DNA of 64,000 nt, from the NCBI GenBank assembly GCA_900315835.1, contig ONAR01000002.1, positions 1 through 64,000 of the forward strand, in the 5' to 3' direction. Within the stretch, counting starts at the first letter, position 1. The number at the start of each line of letters is the position of its first letter. The position numbers and the translations under genes were made by a program. The notes under the pieces were generated by a model. That model ran no database searches, was not told the origin of the DNA, and was given only the letters and a program-made list of their open reading frames with translations. Of the stretch, positions 16,164 through 25,798 are shown one piece after another. This stretch comes from an uncultured Prevotella sp. (GTDB lineage Bacteria; Bacteroidota; Bacteroidia; Bacteroidales; Bacteroidaceae).

Positions 16164-17711
16164 TTAATACTTTATATCCCAAAGGAATAAGCCATGTGCG
16201 GGCATTGACTCGCCTGAGTCGGATCGAGTGCCGTTGTTGACAATATCGCGGAATTCTTCCAATGAGATGATATGGCGCCCGACATCAAATAAGGTGCCGA
16301 CCACCGCACGCACCATGTTGCGCAGAAATCGATTGGCAGTTATTTCGAAATACCAGGTGCTCGGCCCCGTCTGTATCCATCTTGCTGCCGTCACCTTGCA
16401 CAGCGTTGTCTTATTATCTGCGCCAGCCTTGCAAAATGCCTTAAAATCATCTACTTGCAGCAGATAAGCAGCTGCCTCATTCATCAGGTCGAAGTCGAGT
16501 GCGTAATGCGTCTCCACCGAATAGTGGCGTAAGAAAGGATCCTTCCGCGTATGGATAAAATAATGATAGGTGCGCCATTTGGCCGAGAAGCGGGCATGCA
16601 TCTCGCTGCTTACCTTTTCAACGCTGTTGCAACTGATATCGCAGGGCAGTATTTGATTGAGCCGGTAACAGAGCTGTTGCTCATCCACCGGACCGGCATA
16701 GTCGAAATGGCACACCATGGTGCGGGCATGAACCCCTGCATCGGTGCGTCCGGCCCCAGTAACTTCGATAGAACGGCGCAATAGCCTTGATAAACAATCC
16801 TGCAACTTCTGCTGAACCGACATGCCGTTGGGCTGAATCTGCCAACCGTGGTATTGCGTGCCGTCGAAAGACAGATGAATAAAATAGCGCTGGCTGTCGC
16901 CGGTAGTAAAGCGGATGTAGGCGCGGTCGTCAAACGAGACATTGCTTTTCATCAACCCCTTCGTTGCCTTGAAAGACCGAATGTTGTAAGGGTCGTTTTG
17001 CAGTTGCTTGGTCAGCTTAGCCTCACTCTTTTGCAATGTTGAACAAAGAAACGGATAGCCGTCGGAGGCAAGTACCACTTCGTGATACCCTTTGTCGAGA
17101 CTGATGGTCTTGATGCCATCGGCATAAACCGGGAATCCGTCGATAACGGCATACGTCTTGTTTTCATCCATCATCGAGCGGATGAGCTCCGGCAACACCG
17201 CCTTGCGCGCATAGTCATTGACCAGTTGCCCATCTTGTATCATATCGGGATGCTTGTCGACCATAGTCGCAAACACCTCGGCCCGCTCATTGGCAATCCG
17301 GGCTTCCGATGGCTTGCCGTTGGTATGCAGCACACCGTCGACCATGCACTGACAGTCGCCTATCATCCAAATCTCATGGCGATGCTTGCTGTAGATAACC
17401 ACGCTGGCGCACATCCGGCGCTCAGGATGGGAAAGAAACGAAGCCTCATCCGAACGATAATAATTATGTATACAGTCAGTTACGGAGCTACAGAAGTCCT
17501 CGAGCGTTATGTCTTTCGGCATTCCGCTAATAAACTTGCTAATCAGTAGCATGCAGAAACGCCCATTGTTCATAGTGGGATTGAAGCGGAAAGCCGTCTT
17601 GCTTGTGCTTCCGTCGATAACCGCTATGAAGTCGGGCGTCACGATGATACCGTCTTCACAAGTCAGGTCGTCGTTGTGCTTACCAACGATCTTACGCTCT
17701 ATGATTTCCAT
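16164..17711 (-). CDS. truA: Fusion of a PP2C-like phosphatase and tRNA pseudouridine synthase TruA
   Basis: One 515-residue frame holds two complete domains. Residues 1-268 form a PP2C-like serine/threonine phosphatase module: FIAVIDGSTS with Asp33, WMIGDCQ with Asp119, VVLASDGYP with Asp217 and DDRAYIRF with Asp261/262, the expected metal ligands. Residues about 275-515 are a full-length TruA: RYFIHLSFDGTQYHGWQIQP, the catalytic Asp324 in GAGRTDAGVHA, and a C-terminal NRFLRNMVRAVVGTL motif. TruA makes pseudouridine at tRNA positions 38-40. No ATG, GTG or TTG lies near the TruA boundary, so independent translation of TruA looks unlikely. The ATG at 17711 overlaps the end of ygiQ by 20 bp; a longer N-terminal extension in the same frame reads as out-of-frame ygiQ and is rejected. 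Confidence 0.88.
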   Translation of the reverse strand: MEIIERKIVGKHNDDLTCEDGIIVTPDFIAVIDGSTSKTAFRFNPTMNNGRFCMLLISKFISGMPKDITLEDFCSSVTDCIHNYYRSDEASFLSHPERRMCASVVIYSKHRHEIWMIGDCQCMVDGVLHTNGKPSEARIANERAEVFATMVDKHPDMIQDGQLVNDYARKAVLPELIRSMMDENKTYAVIDGFPVYADGIKTISLDKGYHEVVLASDGYPFLCSTLQKSEAKLTKQLQNDPYNIRSFKATKGLMKSNVSFDDRAYIRFTTGDSQRYFIHLSFDGTQYHGWQIQPNGMSVQQKLQDCLSRLLRRSIEVTGAGRTDAGVHARTMVCHFDYAGPVDEQQLCYRLNQILPCDISCNSVEKVSSEMHARFSAKWRTYHYFIHTRKDPFLRHYSVETHYALDFDLMNEAAAYLLQVDDFKAFCKAGADNKTTLCKVTAARWIQTGPSTWYFEITANRFLRNMVRAVVGTLFDVGRHIISLEEFRDIVNNGTRSDSGESMPAHGLFLWDIKY

Positions 17712-19680
17712 GTTTGTTGTCTGATGACTTCCTTGAAGGACGAGGGCGTCCGTTGTTTTGGAAATTGGGATTGAATGACTTCCGTTTATGCGTAGGCTTT
17801 CCCTCCGGCGAACTGCCGACGGCTCTCGGATCATAATGTGCACGGCCGGTATAAGGCACGCCGTCGTAGAGCTTTCTGATGAGGTCGGAGCGGCCAATGC
17901 GTTTCAGCTCGCTCTCAATGCCGCGCCGCTCCTCGGGTTTATACCAGAAGAAGAACATGCGCTGCTGGAGCTTTTCTCTCGGCGTGTGGGCGCAGAATAT
18001 GGGCTCAAGCGTATAAGGGTCATAACCCGTGTAAAAAGCTGTTGTACTGACAGTCATCGGCGTCGGCGTGAAGTCCTGCACTTGTTCGAGGTGGAAGTTC
18101 AAGTCCTTTGTGATGACGGCCAACTCTGCCATATCCTCCTCGTGACAAGCCGGGTGGCTGCTGATGAAGTAGGGAATGAGTTGCTGGTTGAGGTGAGCCT
18201 CTTTGTTGATTTTATCAAACAGCCGCTTGAAATCGTAGAATAGCTTGAATGATGGCTTGCGCATGAACTTCAACACACGGTCGGAGGTGTTCTCGGGTGC
18301 TACCTTCAACCGACCACTCACATGCTTGGTAATGAGTTCTTTGGCGTATTGCATGGCCGCTTGATTAGAATGCTCATCCTTGCTTTTATGAAGAATGAGG
18401 TCATAGCGTACACCACTACCGATGAAACTCTTCTTCACGCCAGGCAGTGCATCGACGGCATGGTAGATGTCGAGCAACTTGCTGTGGTCGGTGATGAGGT
18501 TCGGACAAACCTCTGGATTGATACACGACGGCCGCTTGCAATGCTCACAAGCCTTGAGGTTGCGGCCATGCATGCCATACATATTGGCTGATGGACCACC
18601 AAGATCGGAGATATAGCCTTTGAAGTCGGGCATGGCAATCACTTGGCGTGCCTCCCTCAAGATGCTATCCTTTGACCGGCAGACGACGAACTTACCCTGA
18701 TGCGCCGATATGGTGCAGAAAGCACAACCGCCAAAGCATCCACGATGAAGGTTAATGGAGAACTTAATCATCTCGTAGGCCGGAATGGTCTTCCCTTTGT
18801 ATTTCGGGTGGGGCTGACGCGTATAGGGTAGGTCATAAGCCGCATCCAACTCCTCGGTCGTCATGGGTGGATACATCGGATTCTCAATGGCGTAGAGCCC
18901 ATCAACCTCCTGCAAGATGCGCTGCGCATGCATGCGGTTGCTCTCCTCCTCAATGTGGCGGAAGTTCTCGGCATGCGCCTTCTTATTGCGCAGACATTCC
19001 TCGTAGGAGTGGAGAACGATGTCATCATCGGTGATGCCGCCAGGTATATCATTTGCATGTCTCAGAAATACTGTCTGAGGGATGTCGGTGATATCTCTGA
19101 TGGAACGGCCTGCGTCTAATTCTTCGCAGAGTCGGAGCGTATTTTTCTCACCCATACCATAGAGCAGAATGTCGGCGCCACTGTCGCATAGAATGGGCTT
19201 GCAAAGCTTATCCTGCCAATAGTCGTAGTGAGTCAGACGTCGCAACGAGGCTTCGATGCCGCCGAGCGCCACGGGCACATCGGGGTAGAGCTGCTTTAGT
19301 ATTTTGGTGTAGACGATGCTCGGGTAGTCGGGTCGCATGTCGTGGCGCGAGTCGGGGCTGTAGGCGTCGTCGTGGCGCATGCGGCGGTTGGCCGTATAGC
19401 GGTTGACCATACTGTCCATGTTGCCCGGCGATACGGCAAAGAAAAGGCGCGGGCGCCCTAACTTCTTGAAGTCGCGGTAGTCGCCATGCCAGTCGGGTTG
19501 CGGCACGATAGCCACGCGATAACCCTTCGATTCGAGCACACGTCCAATCACCGCAGAGCCAAAAGCCGGGTGATCAACGTAGGCATCGCCTGAGAATAAG
19601 ATTACGTCGAGCTGATCCCATCCGCGCAACAAGCATTCCTTCTTGGTTGTGGGCAGGAAGTCAGTAAGCTGATAGGTCAT
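17692..19680 (-). CDS. ygiQ: YgiQ family radical SAM protein
   Basis: The 662-residue protein matches the YgiQ family from its start (FLPTTKKECLLRGWDQLDV) through VALGGIEASLRRLTHYDYW, the radical SAM cysteines in HRGCFGGCAFCTISAHQGK, and the second Cys cluster CEHCKRPSCINPEVCPN. The C-terminal tail is Arg/Lys/Ser-rich and varies in length between species. The reaction of YgiQ is not established. It begins 3 bp after the small gene upstream and overlaps the PP2C-TruA gene, so the three are translationally linked. Confidence 0.93.
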   Translation of the reverse strand: MTYQLTDFLPTTKKECLLRGWDQLDVILFSGDAYVDHPAFGSAVIGRVLESKGYRVAIVPQPDWHGDYRDFKKLGRPRLFFAVSPGNMDSMVNRYTANRRMRHDDAYSPDSRHDMRPDYPSIVYTKILKQLYPDVPVALGGIEASLRRLTHYDYWQDKLCKPILCDSGADILLYGMGEKNTLRLCEELDAGRSIRDITDIPQTVFLRHANDIPGGITDDDIVLHSYEECLRNKKAHAENFRHIEEESNRMHAQRILQEVDGLYAIENPMYPPMTTEELDAAYDLPYTRQPHPKYKGKTIPAYEMIKFSINLHRGCFGGCAFCTISAHQGKFVVCRSKDSILREARQVIAMPDFKGYISDLGGPSANMYGMHGRNLKACEHCKRPSCINPEVCPNLITDHSKLLDIYHAVDALPGVKKSFIGSGVRYDLILHKSKDEHSNQAAMQYAKELITKHVSGRLKVAPENTSDRVLKFMRKPSFKLFYDFKRLFDKINKEAHLNQQLIPYFISSHPACHEEDMAELAVITKDLNFHLEQVQDFTPTPMTVSTTAFYTGYDPYTLEPIFCAHTPREKLQQRMFFFWYKPEERRGIESELKRIGRSDLIRKLYDGVPYTGRAHYDPRAVGSSPEGKPTHKRKSFNPNFQNNGRPRPSRKSSDNKHGNHRA

Positions 19681-19683
19681 GCT

Positions 19684-20013
19684 TTACTGTTCTGTCTGAG
19701 TTTCGGTCTGCTGCTCCTTTTCCTGTTCGCTCTTCCAGTTGATGTAGAGCAGAACAAGCTCATGCAGTCCGTAAGCTTTCATATTGTTGTTATAGATTAC
19801 GTCGAGGCAGAGATCAAGGAGGTCGTTGTCTTTGTTGATTTCCGACTCCAAGATGGCGCGCACATTGAGCTTCAACTTGTCGAGCACGGCCTCGTCAATG
19901 ATACCATTGCTGTCGATAAGGTTGCGGAGCAGCGAATATTTGTCGATGGTCTCGAGGTGTTTTTCTGTTACCTCAATACTTCTTGTTCCTGAATGATTGG
20001 CTTGAATTTTCAT
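19684..20013 (-). CDS. Small conserved-type protein, unknown function
   Basis: This 109-residue protein is predicted mostly helical (HLETIDKYSLLRNLIDSNG, then DEAVLDKLKLNVRAILESE, then a Leu/Asp-rich helix) and ends in a Glu/Gln/Thr-rich tail. There is no signal peptide, membrane span or known motif. It sits between the amidase gene (22 bp upstream) and ygiQ (3 bp downstream), so it is a clear operon member. I do not recognise a family. Confidence 0.75.
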   Translation of the reverse strand: MKIQANHSGTRSIEVTEKHLETIDKYSLLRNLIDSNGIIDEAVLDKLKLNVRAILESEINKDNDLLDLCLDVIYNNNMKAYGLHELVLLYINWKSEQEKEQQTETQTEQ

Positions 20014-20035
20014 AAGCGGAATATTAATAAGGTGA

Positions 20036-22933
20036 TTATTTTAATAGGAAGGCGAGGATGCCTCTCATCATATTGGCTCTTATGCCGGCGTCGCAGATGC
20101 TTTCAAATGGGAATCCCATGACCAGCGACTTATAGTCGTTGCCGTCGTAGCCCACGGCAGCCGACGCGCCGTCATCGTATTGCATGACGCAGGCGGCAGG
20201 CGCATTGGCCAACAGACAGTCGGCTTGCTGTACAGCGTAGTGCTTGGGATTGAGCTGCCGATAGAAATCGATGCCGCTGAGTCCCATACCGTTGACGCCG
20301 TTGATAGAGTCGGTTCTGACGAATCCACCTGACATGAGATGGAATGTACGCTGTAGCCAAGCCACATCATCGGCATCGCTCATGTCGGTGGCGACATATG
20401 CGCCGCTCACCATCATGCGACCGCCCTGACCGATGTAACCGGTGATTTTCTGCTGCATCGTCGGCGTGAAGGTCTTGTAATACTGCACGGCTGTCGGCTG
20501 GTAACGCTCAAGGCCGAGGATGAAGTCGACGGCAGGGTAGTCGTCCAACTTTATCTTTCCGTTCTCAATGGCCTTAGAGCTGCAGCTCACCACATTGTAG
20601 CGGTGGGCCGAGGCGATGGCCTCAGCATGCGTTACGGTGTAGTTGAAGTCGTTGCCGGCGATGAAGTTGCCGGCGAGTTCATTGCCGCTATAGCCTAAGC
20701 CATTCGGACCCTCACTACCACCTGCGCGTTTATTGAAATTGAGCTGTTTGCCGTTCCACCCTGCTGTTACCCCGTAGCTGACGCCGATGTCGCTGTTGAG
20801 GTCGAAGCCTTGCTCGGTATTATTGTTAACCACTGCAGGTGACGATAAGCGGTGGAAGCCGTTGACCACCAGCACCGTTTGCGTTGCTTGCGGCTCATAC
20901 TCGGCCGCCATGGTCTCTGAAGGGAAACTCTCGCCACCCTCATTGGCTGCTGTGACTCGGAAGCGATAGACTACGCCCGGCTGCAGATTGACCGAGGCCG
21001 ACGGCTTGTTGACAACTACGCCATTGTCGAAACTGCCTTTGCCAATGGCCGTATATAAGACGTAGCGCGTGGGAGTGGCAGAGGGCTCCTGGTCGTCATT
21101 CTGTGGCGTCCAACTGATATTGGCCTGACTGCCATTGAGTTGCACCGAAAGGTTCTCAGGAGCAAGCGGGGCAATAACCGTAGGTCGGCCATGCATTCCG
21201 TTGACAAAACGGGCAAGGGTCTTATAGATAGAGCGCGCAAGATCGAACTTAAAGTTGGGATCCTCGCCAAGCACCATATCGTTGAAGTTCTGGTGCGACA
21301 TCGTCTCCAAGATGGCAGAAGGCACTGCCGGCAGGCGCGTCTCAGAGTAGTTGCGGTCCCATAGGTAGCGCTTGTTCCAGTTCTTGTATTTCGACGAGAG
21401 TTCAGTGCAAACGTTGTTGAGCAACTGCGAGGCCAATTGCTTTGACGCCTGACGGGTGACCCCCGAAGCCAACCGGCCGTCGTTGAAGTCGGTTGTGCAG
21501 ATGGCCAGACTGCCCACGATGCCGTTGGCGTCGTAGCCCGCATCGCTGTGGACAGCCAATGAAAGTTCGATAGGCACCTGCTTACCTTCTTGAATGGGGT
21601 TATAAACCGAGCCCCCCGACAGCCAGTTGCTCATCAGCGAGCGCACATTGATGTCGTCGGCGTAATCGTCGGTACCTTTGCGGCCGCCGTAAACGGAGTA
21701 GGGGGCTCCGGCCCATTGCGCGGCATAGCGTGCGCCTTCCAAAGCGCGGGGATAGCCGCTGACTGAGCCGCCTCGCGCAATGTTGCCCATGCCACCGCCA
21801 AAGCGCACTGCATCAGCAGTCACCACACCCTTACGCTTGCTCTGGTTGCTGAGGATAACGCAGTTGTCAACACTGCTTCCCTCGTCAAAAGTGAAGGTAC
21901 CAAGATACACCCAAGTACCGCCGCCCATACGCTGGTTGACGGTGAACTCAGTAGCCTGGCCTTGATGGAAGACCGTGTAATGGGCATCGTCAATGCTCTT
22001 GGAATTGGTTTGATAGCTCACGTAGACTGCATAGCTGCCGCCTTCCTTGAAGCGAGGCTGCCATTTGACAAACGCAGCATCCGACTTCTTTGTGGTCTTG
22101 ATTTGACGCGCACGGCCGGCAACGAAAGGCGATTCATTGTCCTGATAGCTGCCCTCATGCGCTGCAAAGCCCGGCTCGCTGGTGTATTCCCAATTGTTGC
22201 GGTCGCCAAACTCCTGGTAATCATTGGGTTGACATGAGATGCCGCCATCGGGGTCAATCACATATTCCGCTGTCTGCCAGTCGCGCTCACGGGGCGTGAA
22301 CACGTTGGCCCCAGCCTTCTCAAGCATCGGAATGAGATAGGGAACGACGATCGTCTGCGTGAAGAGGTCTTCTGAGGTGCCGAAGAGCTGTGGACGCTGC
22401 CATTGCCAACGGCCGTTATTATTATTGTAATAGCGTCCATGCGAGGCCCAAACCGTCAGATGACGCCCATTGAGGCCCTTGGTCAGATGGAGTGGCGACG
22501 AGGCGTTGGATACCCACGGCTTACCCGTGTAGTCGATTCGTCCCCACAGGGCATGACCTTCATCATTATTGAGTTGATAATCAGGAATAAAGTATTCAAT
22601 GGGCAATCCATTGGTTGAAACCGTCAGCGCGTACTTATTGAGCGGTTTGGGGAGTGCCTTTTTGATGTGCTTATAGATTTTGTTGACCGTCTTTTCGGTG
22701 AAGTCCTGCTGGGCGAATGAAGCATCAGCGACGACCTTCACCTCGCGCAGTTTGTCATCAACAGTCAGCGATTTCAGCCGCGGCTGGTAAGCGAAATAAG
22801 CGTCATCGGTATGATAAGTAGCAAAGAAGGCCGTCAGATTGCGCTCTGCCTTCTGACGGATATCGGAACCTTGTGCTAATAGACTTGCCGGCAAGGCAAC
22901 GAGAAAGATGAGTAAGCGTATTACTTTTGTCAT
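20036..22933 (-). CDS. Large secreted amidase-like protein with Golvesin-type and FnIII domains
   Basis: The 965-residue protein has a signal peptide (MTKVIRLLIFLVALPASLLA); the ATG at 22933 is 8 bp after the acyltransferase stop and fits better than an overlapping ATG at 22954. It looks like an N-acetylmuramoyl-L-alanine amidase (Amidase_3 fold) split by an insertion. The first half carries VWASHGRYYNN and LIPMLEKAGANVFTPRERD. The second carries LSLAVHSDAG and the Glu of AILETMSHQNF. Between them (about 290-400) lies a beta domain, VYVSYQTN...GGGTWVYLGTFTF, resembling the Golvesin/xanthan-lyase CBM. A fibronectin III domain follows near 605-700, then a C-terminal domain. Such proteins are often labelled xanthan lyase; peptidoglycan cleavage is the better inference. 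Confidence 0.8.
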   Translation of the reverse strand: MTKVIRLLIFLVALPASLLAQGSDIRQKAERNLTAFFATYHTDDAYFAYQPRLKSLTVDDKLREVKVVADASFAQQDFTEKTVNKIYKHIKKALPKPLNKYALTVSTNGLPIEYFIPDYQLNNDEGHALWGRIDYTGKPWVSNASSPLHLTKGLNGRHLTVWASHGRYYNNNNGRWQWQRPQLFGTSEDLFTQTIVVPYLIPMLEKAGANVFTPRERDWQTAEYVIDPDGGISCQPNDYQEFGDRNNWEYTSEPGFAAHEGSYQDNESPFVAGRARQIKTTKKSDAAFVKWQPRFKEGGSYAVYVSYQTNSKSIDDAHYTVFHQGQATEFTVNQRMGGGTWVYLGTFTFDEGSSVDNCVILSNQSKRKGVVTADAVRFGGGMGNIARGGSVSGYPRALEGARYAAQWAGAPYSVYGGRKGTDDYADDINVRSLMSNWLSGGSVYNPIQEGKQVPIELSLAVHSDAGYDANGIVGSLAICTTDFNDGRLASGVTRQASKQLASQLLNNVCTELSSKYKNWNKRYLWDRNYSETRLPAVPSAILETMSHQNFNDMVLGEDPNFKFDLARSIYKTLARFVNGMHGRPTVIAPLAPENLSVQLNGSQANISWTPQNDDQEPSATPTRYVLYTAIGKGSFDNGVVVNKPSASVNLQPGVVYRFRVTAANEGGESFPSETMAAEYEPQATQTVLVVNGFHRLSSPAVVNNNTEQGFDLNSDIGVSYGVTAGWNGKQLNFNKRAGGSEGPNGLGYSGNELAGNFIAGNDFNYTVTHAEAIASAHRYNVVSCSSKAIENGKIKLDDYPAVDFILGLERYQPTAVQYYKTFTPTMQQKITGYIGQGGRMMVSGAYVATDMSDADDVAWLQRTFHLMSGGFVRTDSINGVNGMGLSGIDFYRQLNPKHYAVQQADCLLANAPAACVMQYDDGASAAVGYDGNDYKSLVMGFPFESICDAGIRANMMRGILAFLLK

Positions 22934-22940
22934 TATCAGC

Positions 22941-23501
22941 CTATAGTTCTCCAATCGTGAACTTCTCCGGATACTTCCCCTTGAAGTCCTTGAAATACAG
23001 TTTAACAGCCCTCATCTCATTGTCCACGTCACCGGTCGGCACAAAGCTCTTGGTGCATTGGATGAGTTTACGGCTGTAGTCAACGCCAAAGAGCAGCACT
23101 GGAATCTGCGCTTTCAGGGCAATGTAATAGAAGCCCTTCTTCCAATCGGGATTGAGCGAGCGCGTGCCTTCTGGCGTGATGCACAGTTTGAATGAGTCGC
23201 GGCGCTTAGCCTCATCGGCCAAATGGTCAGTGATTTTGGTGTGCTTCGACCTATATACCGGAATGCCACCCATGCGTCGTAGCAAGATGCCCATCGGCCA
23301 GAAAAACCACTCTTTCTTCATTAGAAAGTTGATGTGCATGTGTTGCGAACGCATATAGAACTGCCCAAGAATGAAGTCCCAGTTGCTCGTGTGGGGAGCA
23401 AGGGCAATAATATACTTGTCGGGAAACGCTACAGTGACATTGACCTTCCAGCCCAAGCACTTATAGAGTACCCAACTATAAAAGCGTTGTGATAATGTCA
23501 T
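22941..23501 (-). CDS. PlsC-like lysophospholipid acyltransferase
   Basis: The 186-residue protein carries the acyltransferase motifs APHTSNWDF (H-x4-D; the general base pair) and ITPEGTRS (motif III), with GGIPVYRSK between them as the acceptor-binding block. The family moves an acyl chain to lysophosphatidate or a related acceptor at the inner membrane. It is shorter than E. coli PlsC and lacks an obvious N-terminal membrane span, like many Bacteroidetes paralogues, so the acceptor is uncertain. Its ATG directly follows the stop of the 90-residue gene. Confidence 0.85.
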   Translation of the reverse strand: MTLSQRFYSWVLYKCLGWKVNVTVAFPDKYIIALAPHTSNWDFILGQFYMRSQHMHINFLMKKEWFFWPMGILLRRMGGIPVYRSKHTKITDHLADEAKRRDSFKLCITPEGTRSLNPDWKKGFYYIALKAQIPVLLFGVDYSRKLIQCTKSFVPTGDVDNEMRAVKLYFKDFKGKYPEKFTIGEL

Positions 23502-23774
23502 TTACCAGAGATTTCCTATTTTGTCAATGATATCGGAGACCTGAAGGTTAAAGTCCTTGATGATGCTCTTGTAGAAGAGTTTGGCCTCCATGCCCGGTTC
23601 AGGGTGAGAGATACGTTTGATGAAATCGTTTCGCAAAACAAGGATGGTGGCCAATGTGTCGTCAACAGCCTCCATGTCGACCTTAGCGCCATAAAGCGCA
23701 GCGGCCATTGTTTCTGCAAACAAATCACTGCAGATATAGTTAATCTGCCGTTTCAGATTTCTTCTTTTTGCCAT
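23502..23774 (-). CDS. Small helical protein, first gene of the operon
   Basis: The 90-residue product starts MAKRRNLKRQINYICSDLFAE and continues as three predicted helices with no membrane segment. I do not recognise the family. It is adjacent without a gap to the acyltransferase gene and heads an operon of six genes that ends with truA. A -7 box lies 85-92 bp upstream. Confidence 0.72.
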   Translation of the reverse strand: MAKRRNLKRQINYICSDLFAETMAAALYGAKVDMEAVDDTLATILVLRNDFIKRISHPEPGMEAKLFYKSIIKDFNLQVSDIIDKIGNLW

Positions 23775-23858
23775 TTGAGTATCGTTTTAATAAGATTGGG
23801 TGTCAAATTGAATCATGGACGGTGCCCCTGGGATGAGACAACCGCCGCATATCACGTT

Positions 23859-23866
23859 CAAAGATA
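23859..23866 (-). promoter_or_regulatory. Bacteroidetes -7 box for the six-gene operon
   Basis: The minus strand reads TATCTTTG, an exact TAnnTTTG match. It is the only such box seen upstream of the gene run from 23774 down to 16164. Confidence 0.55.
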
Positions 23867-23960
23867 AGAAAAATTAGGCAATATGAAACAAGGATTACTC
23901 TAAAAAAACTAAAAAAAGCGTTTTCTGCCTCATTTCTTTCCTCATATCATGGAAAAAGCG

Positions 23961-23968
23961 TACTTTTG
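23961..23968 (+). promoter_or_regulatory. Bacteroidetes -7 box for pfp
   Basis: The sequence TACTTTTG lies 71 bp upstream of the pfp start, giving a leader of about 65 nt. Confidence 0.6.
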
Positions 23969-24038
23969 CAGACAGTAAGCCACTACATTATTTATTAAGG
24001 CAAGGAACATTAATCTTTAATATTAATAGCAATAAGCA

Positions 24039-25688
24039 ATGAAAACGAGTGTTTTGCAGCAAGCGCGTGCACAGTATCAGCCCAAATTGCCTAAAGGCCT
24101 TCAGGGTGCAGTTAAGGTAAAGGAGGGTGAGCCTACTCAGAGCGTAGGTGACCAGGAAGAAATCAAGAAGTTGTTCCCCAACACTTATGGCATGCCTCTG
24201 ATTGAGTTTGTTCCCGGTGACAAAGCTGCCGACAACAAGATCAATGTGGGTGTGATTCTTTCCGGCGGTCAGGCACCTGGCGGTCACAACGTGATTTGCG
24301 GCATCTATGATGCTGTAAAGAAAATGAATGCTTCCAACAAGGTCTATGGCTTCCTCATGGGTCCCGGTGGACTGGTTGACCACAATTATATGGAACTCAC
24401 CGACGAAATCATTGAGAACTACCGCAATACGGGTGGCTTCGATATGATTGGTTCCGGTCGTACAAAGCTGGAGAAGGTAGACCAGTTTGAGAAAGGTCTT
24501 GAGATTCTCCGTGAGCTGAACATTAAGGCCCTCGTCATCATTGGCGGTGACGACTCCAACACCAACGCCTGCGTGCTGGCCGAGTATTATGCAGCCAAGA
24601 ACTACGGCGTGCAGGTAATCGGTGCTCCTAAGACCATCGACGGTGACCTGAAGAACGACCAGATTGAGACCTCATTCGGTTTCGATACGGCTACAAAGGT
24701 TTATTCTGAGGTGATTGGCAACATCGAGCGTGATGCCAACTCTGCCCGCAAGTACTGGCACTTCATCAAGCTCATGGGCCGCTCGGCTTCCCACATCGCG
24801 CTGGAGTGCGCACTGCAGACCCAGCCCAACATCTGCCTCGTGTCTGAGGAAGTGGAGGCTAAGGATATGACGCTCAACCAGATTGTGGAGCAGATTGCTA
24901 CCGCAGTGGCTAAGCGTGCTGAGGACGGCAACAACTTCGGTGTGGTGCTGATTCCTGAGGGCCTCATCGAGTTCATTCCCGCTATCGGCCGTCTGATCGA
25001 TGAGCTCAACGATCTGCTCGCCGCTCACGGTGCCGACTATAAGGATTTGGACAAGGATGCCCAGCGCAACTACATCCTCGCTCACCTGAGCAAGGCCAAT
25101 GCTGAGACATTCGCCACACTGCCCGAGGGCGTTGCCCGTCAGTTGTCGCTCGACCGCGATCCTCACGGAAACGTGCAGGTGTCGCTCATCGAGACTGAGA
25201 AACTGATTTCTGACATGGTGGGCGCCAAGCTCGCCGAATGGAAGAAAGAAGGCAAGTATGTCGGCAAGTTCGCTGCCCAGCACCACTTCTTCGGCTATGA
25301 GGGCCGCTGCGCAGCTCCCTCCAACTTCGATGCTGACTACTGCTATGCGCTCGGCGTAAGCGCTGCCAACCTGATTGCCAACGGCAAGACTGGCTACATG
25401 GCCATCGTGAAGAACCTCTCGGCTCCCACCGACGAATGGAAGGCCGGAGGCGTGCCAATCACGATGATGATGAACATGGAGCGTCGTAATGGTGAGATGA
25501 AGCCGGTGATCCGCAAGGCGCTTGTCGACCTCAATGGCGCACCCTTCAAGGAGTTCGCTGCTCATCGTGAGGAGTGGGCCCGTCAGACCTGCTACGTCTA
25601 TCCCGGTCCTATCCAGTACTGGGGTCCGAGCGAGGTATGCGACCGCGAGACCAAGACGCTGGCTCTCGAGAACGCTGCCAAGAAATAA
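24039..25688 (+). CDS. pfp: Pyrophosphate-dependent 6-phosphofructokinase
   Basis: PFP phosphorylates fructose 6-phosphate with PPi, reversibly, in glycolysis. The 549-residue length and motifs place it in the long-form PFP clade: [12 protein letters not shown] at 73-84, GGDDS at 169-173 (the second Asp marks PPi rather than ATP use), PKTIDGD with the catalytic Asp near 197-203, and [15 protein letters not shown]. This enzyme is usual in Bacteroidales. It has its own promoter and a hairpin after the stop. Confidence 0.96.
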   Translation: MKTSVLQQARAQYQPKLPKGLQGAVKVKEGEPTQSVGDQEEIKKLFPNTYGMPLIEFVPGDKAADNKINVGVILSGGQAPGGHNVICGIYDAVKKMNASNKVYGFLMGPGGLVDHNYMELTDEIIENYRNTGGFDMIGSGRTKLEKVDQFEKGLEILRELNIKALVIIGGDDSNTNACVLAEYYAAKNYGVQVIGAPKTIDGDLKNDQIETSFGFDTATKVYSEVIGNIERDANSARKYWHFIKLMGRSASHIALECALQTQPNICLVSEEVEAKDMTLNQIVEQIATAVAKRAEDGNNFGVVLIPEGLIEFIPAIGRLIDELNDLLAAHGADYKDLDKDAQRNYILAHLSKANAETFATLPEGVARQLSLDRDPHGNVQVSLIETEKLISDMVGAKLAEWKKEGKYVGKFAAQHHFFGYEGRCAAPSNFDADYCYALGVSAANLIANGKTGYMAIVKNLSAPTDEWKAGGVPITMMMNMERRNGEMKPVIRKALVDLNGAPFKEFAAHREEWARQTCYVYPGPIQYWGPSEVCDRETKTLALENAAKK

Positions 25689-25720
25689 GCATCCGACGAT
25701 AATTATTTCCCGATAATGTG

Positions 25721-25759
25721 AAGGGGCACCAGCCATATTAACTTTGGATGATGCCCCTT
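25721..25759 (+). terminator. Hairpin after pfp overlapping the next promoter
   Basis: AAGGGGCA pairs with TGCCCCTT across a 23-nt loop. The -7 box TAACTTTG (25739-25746) of the muramidase gene lies inside the loop, so terminator and promoter are interleaved. No long T run follows. Confidence 0.55.
25739..25746 (+). promoter_or_regulatory. Bacteroidetes -7 box for the GH25 gene
   Basis: The sequence TAACTTTG ends 2 bp before an in-frame ATG at 25748, so that ATG would precede or coincide with the transcript start. This supports the ATG at 25799. Confidence 0.55.
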
Positions 25760-25798
25760 TACGCTATCATACATTCATCAAAACATATAGCACTACCA

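Noticed and set aside
17712-17897. N-terminal extension of the PP2C-TruA frame
   Set aside because: The extra 62 residues are ygiQ coding sequence read in another frame; the ATG at 17711 begins the PP2C domain properly.
24672-25736. Minus-strand frame opposite pfp
   Set aside because: It is a shadow of a strongly biased coding sequence without domain signatures.
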